The notes below the pieces were generated by a model. It had not been told where the DNA came from and did not search any database. It saw only the letters and a list, made by a program, of their open reading frames with translations. 21,318 nt of DNA, from assembly GCA_910592205.1 (NCBI GenBank), contig CAJVPJ010000589.1, positions 1 through 21,318 of the forward strand, in the 5' to 3' direction. Position numbers and translations under genes: made by a program. Position 1 is the stretch's first letter, and the number at the start of each line of letters is the position of its first letter. Source of the DNA: Paraglomus occultum. Taxonomy: Eukaryota; Glomeromycota; Glomeromycetes; Paraglomerales; Paraglomeraceae. Shown one piece after another: positions 1 through 11,252 of this stretch.

Positions 1-77
1 TCGATAATTCGACTATCACGATAATTCGAACGGTGACCCCGGACCCGAGGGGGTCGAATTATAGGCAGTTGACTGTA
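1..77. mobile_element. Terminus of a pogo/Tigger-like DNA transposon, with TA target site
   Basis: Read on the minus strand, positions 77 to 1 start with TA, then CAGTCAACTG, then AT-rich units of the form ATAATTCGA. This is the layout of a pogo/Tigger (IS630-Tc1-mariner) end: a TA target duplication, a CAGT terminus and subterminal repeats. The unit ATAATTCGA occurs at 21-29, a shorter form at 4-12, and the inverted copy TCGAATTAT at 54-62. Together with ACCCC (36-40) and GGGGT (50-54) this makes an imperfect hairpin around a GC-rich loop. The element body lies left of the window, so only this end is visible. An open frame running from 33 to 257 crosses the end and has no ATG, so it is not called as a gene. 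Confidence 0.55.
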
Positions 78-662
78 TATTGCTTCTCACGTGACAACGT
101 AATATTTGATTTTGACATAATACCCGGTTGCAATTTTTCGGCCCTGAACTGCAGGGTACTATACACAGAGGGATACTTTAGTCAGCGGTCTGCGGTAATT
201 ACTGAATTAATGCAACAGATAGCTGAAAACCGCGAACAAGATATGGAATGTCCATGAGCACCATTCACAGATGGAGCGATCATGAGACCTTTCAAGCATG
301 GACTGAAGAACGCCTGACGCTTCTACCGCAAAAACGCGGCGATCCAAAACATCATCGAGTCGTTACTTATAGTAAACCGTTGTCTTAACTTGCTCGCGGT
401 AGTTAACAATGACTAATGGTATTTCACACAGGATGTTCGCCAGTAGTCTGTCTATCGTGCTATGCAATTCTATTTATTTATTTATTTATTCCAAAATGCA
501 TCGCTTTTGCGTGCATATATAAATAACGTTGAAGCAATCTAATTCGGTTACGTCAAAGTCGGCTGTTACTATTTCATCTGTCGCTGGAATGATCTAATTC
601 ATCGCTAATAATGTAATCTTGCAAACCAAGGCTAAAGATAATTTGAATAAAAAAAAAAGAGT
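78..662. other. Intergenic spacer downstream of the poly-Q gene
   Basis: No gene recognised. It holds the putative 3' region of the minus-strand gene ending at 663. The A-run near 650 is a short homopolymer. Confidence 0.5.
471..490 (-). terminator. TTTA repeat giving overlapping AATAAA poly(A) signals on the minus strand
   Basis: A run of about five TTTA units reads as overlapping AATAAA hexamers on the minus strand. It lies about 175 bp past the stop codon of the gene at 663-2087 and is the best polyadenylation signal candidate for it. It could also be only a microsatellite. Confidence 0.4.
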
Positions 663-1395
663 CTAATAGTCGTCATGTAGTAGCATGTCTACGCTACTAT
701 CATCTTCATCGTCTTCAATTTCCCCTTCAGTTTCACCTTCCTCTGCTGAGCTATCATAATCTTCGCGTCCACCCTCTTCCTTTATGCTCATGTTGCCACC
801 ATGCATTTCTTCGAGAAGTTCTTGGAAAATTTCCTCAGTTACAGTGCTAAACGCGTAATGTGAACACGGCTCGTTCAACGCTTTAACATTACCAAACTCC
901 CGGACAAATTGATAATATTTTCTTGCCCCCCGTTTATAAGCTGTTGAACACTTGTTTCCTATTCCTCGTACTCTGTTGTGGTTTCTGGCAATTTCATCCA
1001 GAATCAACCCGTTCATGAACAACGCTGTATTTTTCTCCTTATGGTTTCCTGAATTGAGTGCAGCTTCGAATTTTTGGTAAGTAGAGTCGAATAATCTTAC
1101 TATTTCGTCAAATTCATAGTCTTCTCTTGGAAGTTTTGGAAGCTCTTCATTTCGTTCTACATCAGGGGCCCGCAATACCTGTTGGAAATACTTCCTCAGC
1201 TGAAGCCTAAGCTCGGTCTGGCGTGATCTTGGCTTTGGTCGTCTTCGCGGTTGCTGTCGTTGTTGCAGTCGTTGTTGCAGTTGTTGTCGTTGCCGCTGTT
1301 GTTGCTGTCTCTGTTGTTGCTGTCTCTGTTGTTGCTGTCGCTGTTGCCGCTGCCGTTGTTGCCGTCGTTGCGGTTGCTGTCGCTGTCGCTGTTTC

Positions 1396-1437
<42 letters not shown>

Positions 1438-2087
1438 GGTTGTCGTTCTTGTTGTCGTTCTTGTTGTTGTTCTTGTTGTTGTTCTTGTTGTTGTTGTTGT
1501 TGTTGTTCTTGCTGCTGTTCCTGCTGCTGTTGCTGCTGCTCCTGTTGTTCTCGCTGTTGTTGTTGCTGTTGCTGCTGCTGCTCCTCCTGTTGCTCCTGTT
1601 GCTGTTGATATCGTTCCTGTCGTTGCTGTCGCCGCTGTTGGCTTTGTTGCTGTTGTTGTCGTATGATTTCTAATAATATATCAAACTTGGTAGAAATTTC
1701 GTAGAGTGAGGAGGAGATTGACGGTGAGGCCGTCGGAGTTGATGGTGAGGAGACTGTTGGAGTCGATGGTGAGGATGGAGCTAATGTTGATGTGATCCAG
1801 CCCTGATCCGTATATTCGAGGACCGTACCGTCAATAATACACTTGTTACCATCTAATAGGACATGTGAGCTCTTTGTCATAAGGGCAGTCAGTAAGTGCG
1901 TTAACTCCGCATCGATCATGATTCTCATTGAATTGGTGCAGCAGCGACAGTTGAAGATATCGCGTTTATATTGTGTACGCGTATTTAAATGTTTAAATGT
2001 TGCACCAGTTAATATCAGCTGATTACAAATGAGTGAATCGTGCCATGTTTTAATATTATGTAGAAAATGCATTTTAGTAATTATCAT
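663..2087 (-). CDS. Gln-rich protein with a C-terminal helical domain, unidentified
   Basis: Single open frame of 474 codons from ATG at 2087 to TAG at 663. In order: an N-terminal part; a Ser/Thr/Pro linker (about residues 102-127); a short hydrophobic helix ending EIIR; about 137 residues of Gln broken by Arg and Glu (DNA 1248-1658); a basic Arg/Pro/Lys patch; a region of about 120 residues rich in Leu, Glu and Lys that looks like several amphipathic helices; and an acidic tail (EGEIEDDEDD). I recognise no family. The structure would suit a nuclear or RNA/chromatin-associated scaffold, but this is a guess. The true start may be ATG 1928 or 1919, because a TATAAA lies on the minus strand at 1965-1970 and the first 54 residues look unremarkable. 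The long plus-strand open frames here are shadows of the CAA/CAG repeat. Confidence 0.6.
1248..1658 (-). repeat. CAA/CAG low-complexity tract encoding poly-Gln
   Basis: On the plus strand this reads as GTT/CTG-type triplets. It includes a pure GTT run of about 41 nt (1397-1437) and interspersed GTC and CTC units that encode Arg and Glu on the coding strand. Mixed CAA and CAG codons outside the pure run point to an older tract with one recently expanded core. Confidence 0.9.
1965..1970 (-). promoter_or_regulatory. Possible TATA box of the poly-Gln gene
   Basis: TATAAA on the minus strand, 37 bp before ATG 1928. If used, translation would start at 1928 or 1919, not at 2087. Such hexamers are common by chance in AT-rich DNA. 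Confidence 0.25.
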
Positions 2088-2099
2088 CAATCAAAATTA

Positions 2100-3953
2100 G
2101 ACTAACCAGCTTGGATAATTAAGTTATAATATGTGTTTGAAAAAAATTTTTTAAATAAATAAATTAACTATTACTATATAAAAGCTTTTAAAAGCATTAT
2201 CTTTATATTGGTATTAGTGCTTTAAACATTATCTAATAAGACATTACTCTTATTATATGGAAATTAAAAGTAATATCAGGTTTCTGTGATTGTATTTAGC
2301 CTTGCTATTTTTAAAGTTAATGTTACTGTTATCAAACAGTAGCAAAACCACAAGTTTGGAGATTGCTCTGAGAGCACAGTGTGTAATACAAACCCAGATA
2401 TTTTAATTTTCCATGCTCCTCATACATTCTCCATGAATGAACTGGTTTTCATAAACAAGACTGTATTGAAAAAGTAAAATAGTCTGAATGTTTATACTAA
2501 TACATAATTTCTTATTCTGGAACATCTCCACAAGAACTCTTCAGCAGGATGACATGAATGTTTGGATACTATCTTATTACTTATATCTATATCTCATTGA
2601 ATATGAATGCCAGTCTCACCTACACATTTTGATAGTAAGCATCCCAGATGAAGATATGCATTTGATATTTGATATTCAATATAAAATTTGACAGATGTTA
2701 TCTATCAAAAGTTAAAAATTTTATCCAGCCTTCTTTGTAAATCATTATTATAAGAGAGGAATTCTGTATTGTTACATCTCTCCTGATTATCAGGAAACCA
2801 TTGAGGAGTCATGCACATTCTTTTGAGAATTGAATCAAAAGGCAGTTTAACCAAATTTTGTGCGATACTATCAAGTTACAAATTTTCAATGCCCAGTATA
2901 TTTCTTTAACAATTTTTGTTGCCAATGAGCCAAAATCCATTGGATCTATTCAGTTTGATCCGTTCTCAATATTCATATGTGTGACTTTTTTTGTTGCAAT
3001 AAACAAATCCATTGGGGTCACTTCAACATTCCTGATAGTGAGTAATAGTAGCAGATACAAATAATGAAACTGCATTGCAAATTATTATTATCAGTATAGT
3101 AATAGTAATTTAAACATTCTTTAATCATAATCATGAGCATTTATTGTGTACATTCATCCGTCCTAATACTGATACTAAAGGAATCTCTGAGCAAAGAATA
3201 TTTGGATTTGATACAGGACTGTATCCCAGCAAACACAATTCATCCCAATGTTGATGATATTACTAGATTTGGTTCATGTGCAGTGTTGTGTTGAATACTA
3301 ATACCACATGAGGAGAATGCAAAACAAGTTTTCAATGGAGGATAACTTAAACTCTCAAAACACTTTTACTCAGAAATCCAAGAGATGGCAAAAAAGCAAA
3401 GCCCAATTTTTGTATGTCTGTATTACAGCAGAGTGGACATCAAGCATCAAAATCTTCCATGACATGTGGTTGAAGAGTCTAACATTTCAAACATAAACAC
3501 GAATAATGGTGCTACTAATCAAACTATTTTTAAACAACGCTTAGTAATATTTATAATCAGTAAACGCTATTTTTTGCTGCTTTGCGATATCCTGGCATAT
3601 TTTCTCGTACGAAATAAAAGTAAACTTTTATTCAGAACAAATCAAAGCCAATTACAGTCGAAACTTGAAGTAAAATATAACATATACAGTATCACTACAG
3701 TACATTATCTTGATTTAATTCTATTAGAATATGATTCCCAAATAATCTCTTCTTGTAATTGCGTAAAGATTTAGAAAGTGTCTCTATTTCCAAATTGACG
3801 TAAAGTTCCCTCTGTACTTGCCAACCAAGTAATTAATGATATATGAGAAAACCACGAAAGTTACCCCGAAAATTATACACAAGTTATGGTGGTGTTCTTT
3901 TAAAGATACAACGTGAATCTCAATTCTCTAAATTTTAAGAACCAGCTCGACAA
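2100..3953. other. Gene-poor region with decayed coding-like scraps
   Basis: No intact gene recognised. Short stretches look like broken coding sequence. On the plus strand, 3181-3297 reads as 38 open codons (starting ESLSKEYLDLIQ) and then a stop, with further open pieces to about 3480. On the minus strand, about 3030-2700 reads as three open pieces separated by stops. I cannot assign either to a family; old transposon or pseudogene debris is the simplest reading. Confidence 0.3.
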
Positions 3954-4766
3954 ATGATTTCTAAGTTCTTTACCTATGGGAAACTCGACGAATGCAAAAT
4001 TCGTGTTGTCCTATTCAAAGCACTGAATGTCGATGTTTTTTGAGCGATACATGAAAAATCTCAGTTTTCAATTCTGAATTTGCGGGATCAATCGGTGATG
4101 GTACTTTATGGAACGACATAGTGCTAGCAATTAGGACGTACCCCCGCTTGGTGAGTCTATCACGTAAAAACTTTCTGAAATTATACATCTTGTAAAGAAA
4201 AAAGTCTAATTAATTTTTTTTCTTTAGTTCCGAAGCGACAGAGTACCGCAAGTGCAGATAGAGAAAAATGGACCGATTGGGGAGGCGAACTGCCAATTAG
4301 TGACTGAAATATTTGACATATATTAGTACAAAGCCGAAGCTAGCTAATTATTTGCTTATAGACGTGCACGTTTAGTGGAAGAACATTTGCTAACATGCAT
4401 TACCGAAAGTTTTGGACAAACCAAATCATTGGTGAAGATTATTATAATTAATTAGTAAAATTATACGAGAAACCTTTGCGCATTTGCAACGTTACATAAT
4501 ACTGAATTTGTACCCATTTTCTCCCATTAAAACTCTAACATGACTTTTCAGAAAAAAAGGCTAAATGTTTTCCAATGTGGACAGTTATTGGTGCCCACGG
4601 TGGATGCAAGTTTAAGCGAACCAGCAACTTTTGGTTATGTTATTCAATTTTTCAAAGATGAGGCATGTAAGTCTTCTAATTGATAAAAAATAGTTCTTGT
4701 TGTTAAGGTCATTTTTTCAACTACTCGACTTTATTTTAAGTACAATCCCGATTTTCGGCGAAATAA
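3954..4766 (+). pseudogene. Possible multi-exon gene or gene relic, unidentified
   Basis: Hand-built exons: 3954-4002, 4065-4150, 4228-4299, (4362-4431), 4552-4666 and 4741-4766. The best junctions are GTGAGT at 4151 with a pyrimidine-rich acceptor TTTCTTTAG at 4227, and GTAAGT at 4667. Reading phase is kept across 4002/4065, 4150/4228, 4299/4552 and 4666/4741. The peptides look protein-like (LWNDIVLAIRTYPRL; CGQLLVPTVDASLSEP; FGYVIQFFKDEA), ending at TAA 4764-4766 next to an AATAAA. The open piece 4362-4431 does not fit in phase between its neighbours: it needs a two-base leftover and would create a stop. So either it is not an exon or the gene is broken. No family was recognised, and chance splice sites in AT-rich DNA remain a real alternative. 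Confidence 0.22.
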
Positions 4767-6763
4767 AACGGCTCGTGTCCCGCAATGCGGCTAATGTGTT
4801 TATTAAACCGGTTATTCATATTGAAACAAAGATAAAATAATATTTTCTTAATAGAATTCTATGATTTAACTTTGTACAATTGATTATCCGTGTCGGGAAA
4901 TAATTCCAGTAAAGCTATCTTTATCTTATCTTGTGTCTTGTAACATTGTTTTACTTAATATATGGTCTATTCTTTATTGCCAAAGTATTTGCTTATAAAT
5001 TCTCGCTTTCTCATTAAAAAACAGCATGGATACTTTCTCCGTAACCAGTACATGTCTGTGATGACCGACACGTAGACCTAAATCCCAAGTCAAAGGAGCG
5101 TAGTATCTTTTCTATATACCATTGTGCACATTCAGTATATATCTTATTAATCTTTTGTTTATGTGAACCAGTCTATTTTATGCCAACAGTGATACGGCTT
5201 GTTGCAGTATTCAGCGGGAGGGTTACCGATGCCACAACTTTTGAAAAACAAATTGACATATCGGGTTTATCTCATAATTATTCTCGAAATGCGTGTGGTT
5301 CTCTTACATTTAATGTTGGCTTTGTTTGATCGCAATGGGTCATAATGCTTTCTTTTTCCTTTTCATTTTTTGTTTAACGCTATATTAATTTCAAACAGTT
5401 GCAAGACGGGATATTGTTGGTCATAATTGATGAATGTCACTATCAGCCGTTCAAACTCCTAATTAAAGCGATGGTAGCGAAATAACTTTTTTGATAGATA
5501 CCGTTATAGTGTTAATTAGTTGCATAGCGTTTGCCCAAAGCGGCCCAATATAATAATTAACCTACATGATAGGTAACACGTACTAAATTATATATAAATA
5601 TATGTATGAGTGGCTTGTGTTTGTATAACATGCATCACCTACAATAGCTTTGTAATAGTACTAATTTTAAATTAAGTCTCTTTTGGTCAATAAACCAATC
5701 GCCTTCAATGTAGCCTTTTCGCAATCGGTGCAAAAAAAAAAGTTTTTGAAAAATTCGGTCTGTTTTTTCCTCTTTCTGGTGTTGCGTCCAAATAGAGTAG
5801 TATTTGATAAACCAAGACATTATTATCAGATTTGCGTTTAAGCGTATGTTTCAGCCTAAATGTTAATTGTTTAATTATTCAGATATTCTTATTATGTAGT
5901 TTTACCGACGCAACGGTCAGTATTTACAGTCTGTAAGAAATCTGTTTAAAAGTTCATGATTTTTTAATATCAAGTCGTATCATTTGAGAAAGTCTTTAAT
6001 AGTGCGTCCGGGTGACATGATAGAGTCAGGAACAATACTTTTGCGGGAGAAGGGGGATAATAAGTCAGACGATTAGCTTGCATTGCAGATTGCAGATCAC
6101 AAATCGTTTTTTGTTTCGGTCAGCGATCGTCGTGTCTCGAAGATCAAATAGACGGAGCGGTCATTGCAACTGAAACACTGAATTTGACGTTCAGCGTAAA
6201 TAGGCCGATTATGAACGATCCCCGTTTACGCAGTTTTTATAAATGAACAGATAAAATGATGTTATATCTCCTCATCTACGATTATATGGCGCTGCTTGTA
6301 AGATGCTATACGCAGTTTTGACCTTCATATTGTTGATACATTTGGCAGTGATCGTAACAGTAAATCGTCAATTGGTTTTTCCGATGCATGTCCTTGTTTG
6401 ACGTACTACCAAACTAAACATCCAACCGTTCGAAACCTTGAGAAACTTACGTATTTATATTATCCCTAAACCTTATTGAAAGTGCTGTTATTGCATTACA
6501 AACTTGCGCAATAAATAAACAAGTCTGACTGAATAAAGACCTTGCGGAAAAAAGTTACAAATAGTCTAGTTTCCGTCATGCATAAAAATTAATATGTTTC
6601 TATTGTCGCATACTTATATATTCCAAACTGCCTGACCGGTATGCAACGTCACACTTTGCCCTTACATATTTATTCACTAGAATAAAAATATCACATTATC
6701 TACTTTATGAGCTAGCGTAACCAGTTGTGCGTTAATATTATATCATCACGCAGTTGCATAGTG
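4767..6763. other. Gene-poor AT-rich DNA
   Basis: No gene recognised. An ATG-started frame of about 49 codons at 5178 (MPTVIRLVAVFSGRVTDATT...) is the only short ORF with ordinary composition, and it has no recognised homologue. The frame at 5635-5820 on the minus strand is composition-driven. No tRNA-like fold was seen. Confidence 0.3.
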
Positions 6764-6994
6764 ATGCAAAAGCAAAATCCGGAAATCAATTCAGCAGTCA
6801 TTACTAAAAAGGTAAGGCGTCTTTTTCTTCCCGGCATTTCTGCTGACTGTGCACGCAAAATAGAAAAATCCTTTGGAAATGTGATCTTCTTTACATCTCA
6901 CATAAGAACCAAAGGTATCTCTAATGCGAAAAATCTATTTGATTGGGTAAGCGTAAACGTTATGCCAATTCATGCAGACAAGTTTTGTCTATAA
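6764..6994 (+). CDS. Small ORF of 76 codons, unidentified
   Basis: ATG at 6764 to TAA at 6994; the frame is open further 5' but has no earlier ATG. The product begins MQKQNPEINSAVITKKVRRL and contains a basic segment, four Cys/His residues without a recognisable metal-binding spacing, and no clear membrane segment. It stands alone, with no convincing promoter or splice partner. It may be an exon of an unrecognised gene, a relic, or chance. Confidence 0.15.
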   Translation: MQKQNPEINSAVITKKVRRLFLPGISADCARKIEKSFGNVIFFTSHIRTKGISNAKNLFDWVSVNVMPIHADKFCL

Positions 6995-7930
6995 CACAAT
7001 ACAGGTAACCAGGCTTTACAGGTCCCCCAGCCACTGACCAGATAGGAAACTTTGGCACTGCAGTGTATCAGATCTTATCCAAGAAATTACGTCAAGAAGT
7101 TGATTTTAGGTAGACTATTGCGAAAAAGAAAAGACTATAGCGACGTTCGATATAACATCCTATTATCGAGATATGATCAATAGTTTAAATAAGTGCGTAA
7201 GGCACAGACCAGGCTTATATATTATCTCAGTAGACAGGAGCTGACGTCCATTATTTCGGTCAAATTTATGTTGCTTATTTGTTTGTATTACCGTCATCAT
7301 TAATTTTAGCGGTTGTGATCTGTACCACAAACAGTATTTTACATGATTTGAGTTTAGCAAAACAATGTAGCAAACGAGTTTAAAGTAGTTCACCGGTAAA
7401 CAGTAACTGACGAGTTCGATATAGCCAATAACAATGGTTAATTTCGCTGCGTAATTATTAATTTCATACGACATTATTATTACCGTCAGTTAACATTATT
7501 CGCAGTATCATATTATCAAAGCAACAACAATAATGGTAATTACTATAGTGTAATAATACGTTACCATTGTTATTAATATTATTATGGTTATCGTGGTTAT
7601 CATGTCATCATTGTTATCATCGCCTTAGCATTACATTGTTATTTCTATATTTTACCATCATTATTAATGCTCTGGTCGGCAATTATTAACTCCGCAAACA
7701 TCACATTTAGTCACCCCGCCGGTGCCCAGCTTATCTACCAGGTACAGCCTTATCACTTTCTAGACAAATCTTCAACTTGACAACACTTAACTCCACTCTT
7801 TAAACTGTCCGCTCCAAGAAGATAAGCGCTTTGCTGACCTTTATTACTGGAGACGTCTTCTTTCTTTTTTACGCCTTTCATTATAAGTTATAGTCTATCA
7901 TTGACGATAGTTTGACTTGTGTGGTCAGTT
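6995..7930. other. Spacer with ATTATT/GTTATC low-complexity DNA upstream of the polymerase gene
   Basis: No gene called. From about 7476 to 7690 the sequence is a diffuse mixture of ATT, GTT and ATC triplets with an imperfect inverted repeat (TAATGGTAA near 7531, TTACCATTGTTATT at 7561). A minus-strand frame of 103 codons at 7163-7474 has a hydrophobic, low-information composition and is not supported as a gene. Confidence 0.4.
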
Positions 7931-7935
7931 ATACA

Positions 7936-7948
7936 TATATATATAAAG
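7936..7948 (+). promoter_or_regulatory. TATA-like element of the polymerase gene
   Basis: TATATATATAAAG lies about 80-90 bp before the strong donor of the proposed 5'-leader intron. It would place the transcript start near 7970, giving a short first non-coding exon without any ATG. Confidence 0.4.
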
Positions 7949-8029
7949 ATAGAGCATAGAAAAATAACGATAAATATTGAAAGTGTTTACAGAAACCATT
8001 AACGATATACCAAAGAATCGGTGTCGCAG

Positions 8030-8245
8030 GTAAGACAATCAAGCAAAAAGAGGTCTCATGCCTGCAAAAAGTCGAAAGAGCCGCAGAAAAGCCGTTATAA
8101 ACTCACAAGATATCACCCAACAACAAGCGATTCCACCTTCAATTCACTTGTTCGACTTTGTTTTGTATCTAACGTTGGTCGTACCTCTCACGCGCTCCTA
8201 TACGATTCTTAATTTATTTTTACCATCTACCTCTCGACAATCTAG
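8030..8245 (+). other. Proposed 5'-leader intron of the polymerase gene
   Basis: CAG|GTAAGA at 8027-8035 is a near-perfect donor. CAATCTAG at 8238-8245 is an acceptor immediately before the first usable in-frame ATG (8246). The 216 bp length matches the coding introns of the gene (91-230 bp). Removing it also removes the out-of-frame ATG at 8058 and the in-frame stop at 8210, both of which would otherwise precede the start. Confidence 0.5.
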
Positions 8246-11176
8246 ATGCCGTACATTTACTCTAATCGCAACTCTCGATTTCCTCACGACGGCATCATAA
8301 TAGCCCAAGAGCAGGCCTCTTATATGAACCTCTCTTCAATCAAAGACAATGTCTTGATTATACCAGGAACTCAATTGCAACTTTTTAATTCTTTCGAAAC
8401 CGCGGGACTTGGTAATGATTGTAATGAGAGTATTGGAGATAAAAAGGATGGGCAGTTACATGGCAATAATGATAATGTCTGTACAAATGGGAACAATTTA
8501 ATAGAACTTCCAATTACATTGCCTGTAACTGCATCAGATCAGTTGTCAATCGATATTCTGAATTTGTTTGAGGTGAGTAATTCTGAATGATACCGGGGGA
8601 TCGATGCGGTATTCAGTGACGATACGTGATTAGAGAGAGAACAAGAGAAAACTATTCTGTCAATTCGTTCAATTAAATAGAAAAAACGAGATTTGATTTT
8701 ACGTCAAATTTTTCAAGTTCAATTTCTCCATTTCTCATCATAATCGCCTTCATTCCGCAGGAGCTACTTCCAACAGAAGAGAGTTATAAACGAAGATTAG
8801 AATTTGTCGAAAAGATAAGACGAATGTTAAAAGAAGAGTCGCAAGGGCATGATGTTGATGTACATTTGTTTGGGTAGGAAAAAGACCAGGGGGGTTTGAC
8901 ATGGTTAGAGCGTTGGTGTCATTAGAAAAATTTTTTTTGGAGAGAACATGGCTGGCTTCGCAAATGGCGCATTTTAAATAATGCGTATTAGATTTTAGAT
9001 TTTATCCCCCACAATTATCATCTACTTTTTCTTCGGATTCGATCTTTTACTTTACTTTTCAATTTCCTCCCTCCCTCACATTTTTGCCTTCGCCTTCTCC
9101 TAGATCGTCAGTAAATGACCTTGGCACGCTATCATCAGACGTAGATTTATGCATCACTACCACTTCTCCAGAATTGAAGAGCGTGCAAAACTTAGCAAAA
9201 ATATTGAAAAAACGTAAGTGGAGAAAAATGGAATTGGTGTGTAAGCGGAGACCAAGCGGAGACCAAGCGTAGACGACTTTTTTTTTTTCTTTACGCCGCC
9301 TCATTTTTTCGTCAACAATTTGACTAAATGCAAAGTCGCCATGGATGAATGACTGTTGTTAAAACATTATACGCTAAAACGGGTCTTTTTCTTGCGACAG
9401 ATAACATAAACGAAGTCGTCACAGTTCCAAAGGCAAAAGTTCCAATAGTTCGATTATGGGATTCAGAGACGTATGTATATAACTAATCTTTTGGCTATTT
9501 GTCTATCCAAGTCATCTTTATACGAACCATCTTGCTTTATTTCTTTTTTCTCTACTACTAGGAGACTAGCCTGCGATATGAACATAAATAACACACTAGC
9601 ATTACACAACACTCGCCTAATCAAAACATACGTTTCCATCGACCAGCGTGTACGTCCTCTTACCATGATAGTCAGGCATTGGGCAGCTAAGCGTGTACTA
9701 AATGACGCTGCAAAAGGTGGCACTTTGTCCACATATACATGGACATGTATGGTCCTTAACTTTCTCCAAATGCGCGAGCCTCCCATTTTACCCGTTCTTC
9801 ATCAAATGTCACCCAAAGGAGAGCCGATAATGGTCAATGGAGAAAATGCAGCGTTTTGTGAGGACGTTGAGCGTTTTAAGGATTTCGGGGCTCCTAATCG
9901 GGAGACTCTTGGAGGATTATTGTTCGCATTTTTCAGGAGGTTTGCGTATGAATTTGACTATCAACATCATGTGATATCTTTGCGTCATGGAAAATATCTC
10001 ACAAAGGAATCCAAGGGCTGGCATGTGGGTCCTGATTGGCGATTACTCTGTGTTGAAGAACCATTCAATACTTCACGTAACCTAGGTAACAGTGCGGACA
10101 TTGTGTGTGTATATGGATTAATAAGAGAGTTCCGTCGCGCTTGTAACAAGTTATATGAGAATGTGAGTCTGGATCTGTGTTGTGAGCAGTATATTCCCCC
10201 AAAAGGAGAATATGGATGGTATCCAGGGGTAGGTAGAGGAAAATGGAACAGTAGCGCGAGTGGTGGCATGAAGAAAGGGCAACAACAGAATAACTATTGG
10301 AATAAATATAACGGATATCATTATGGATATCAATATGGACAGCAGAATAGACAAAATGATAACACAAATGCGTATAAAGATGGATATATGAACGGTTGGA
10401 GTTTTCATAATACTTCTGATAGCAAGCTCGATGGGGGAGATTTAGAATCAGAAAAAAAACAGATTGAAGATAGCGTCACCAGTACCGCTACTACTGTCAC
10501 TTCTGTCGCTAGTGTTACCAGTACTCCGAGTCCTGTATTTCTGCAGAATAACGACGAGACCCGACACTTGGACATGCATTTCGATACACAATCAGATACT
10601 CAACTGGATATTTCTTCTCATCAGACTTCTGAGTTATCAGTGAGTAGGAAAGGAAGTTATCAGAGCATGCAATACGAAAGTGAGATCGAATGTGAGCATG
10701 AGGAAATCGTCGATGGTAGTTGTCACATTCAGCAGTACGCAAAAGATGAGGGTTGGAACGGTAAAAATCAGTTCAATAGACAAGACGACAATGTGTTGGA
10801 ATTTCAATACTTTGCACCGGAAAAATCTCAAGACAAAGAGCAAGACATTTTATTTAAGCATACAGATACGAATGTTAGTTATCAAAGTCAGAAAACATCT
10901 CAGTTTCAAAAGCGCGAATCGAAACAAGATTCAATGCAAATGACCGGAAGGATAACCAGAACCAACGAACAGCAAAATGGGGATAACAGGAACGGGGTAT
11001 CGTATACTTATTATCATCAAAAAGGTCAAAATAGTCAACCAGTCTATCGACAGAATCAAAAGTACAATAGTCGAAATTCCAACAAGAGCATTAACGGTAA
11101 CAACAAGAACAACAACAACGGCAATAGCAATAACAACAACAGTAGCAACAACTACAACAACTACAACAACAACAGC

Positions 11177-11252
<76 letters not shown>

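Noticed and set aside
33-257. 74-codon open frame at the left edge
   Set aside because: Starts at GTG, runs across the transposon terminus into flanking DNA, and its product is not recognisable.
1223-1673. Plus-strand open frames rich in Val or Leu across the 1.2-1.7 kb repeat
   Set aside because: They are the GTT/CTG readings of the antisense CAA/CAG tract of the minus-strand gene and have no independent features.
2488-3774. Several 60-100 codon plus-strand frames
   Set aside because: Short, unlinked by good splice sites and unrecognised; best treated as debris or chance.
4739-4750. AGTACAATCCCG shared with 19400-19411, considered as a transposon end
   Set aside because: A shared 12-mer is expected by chance in 21 kb, and the flanks do not match.
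7163-7474. 103-codon minus-strand ORF with ATG
   Set aside because: Hydrophobic AT-driven composition, no recognisable domain, next to low-complexity DNA.
7476-7690. ATT/GTT-rich stretch considered as an origin or matrix attachment region
   Set aside because: Only diffuse low complexity; no specific motif supports it.
8058-8300. Frame MPAKSRKSRRKA... before the polymerase start
   Set aside because: Out of frame with the core; it lies inside a well-formed leader intron (CAG|GTAAGA to TCTAG|ATG).
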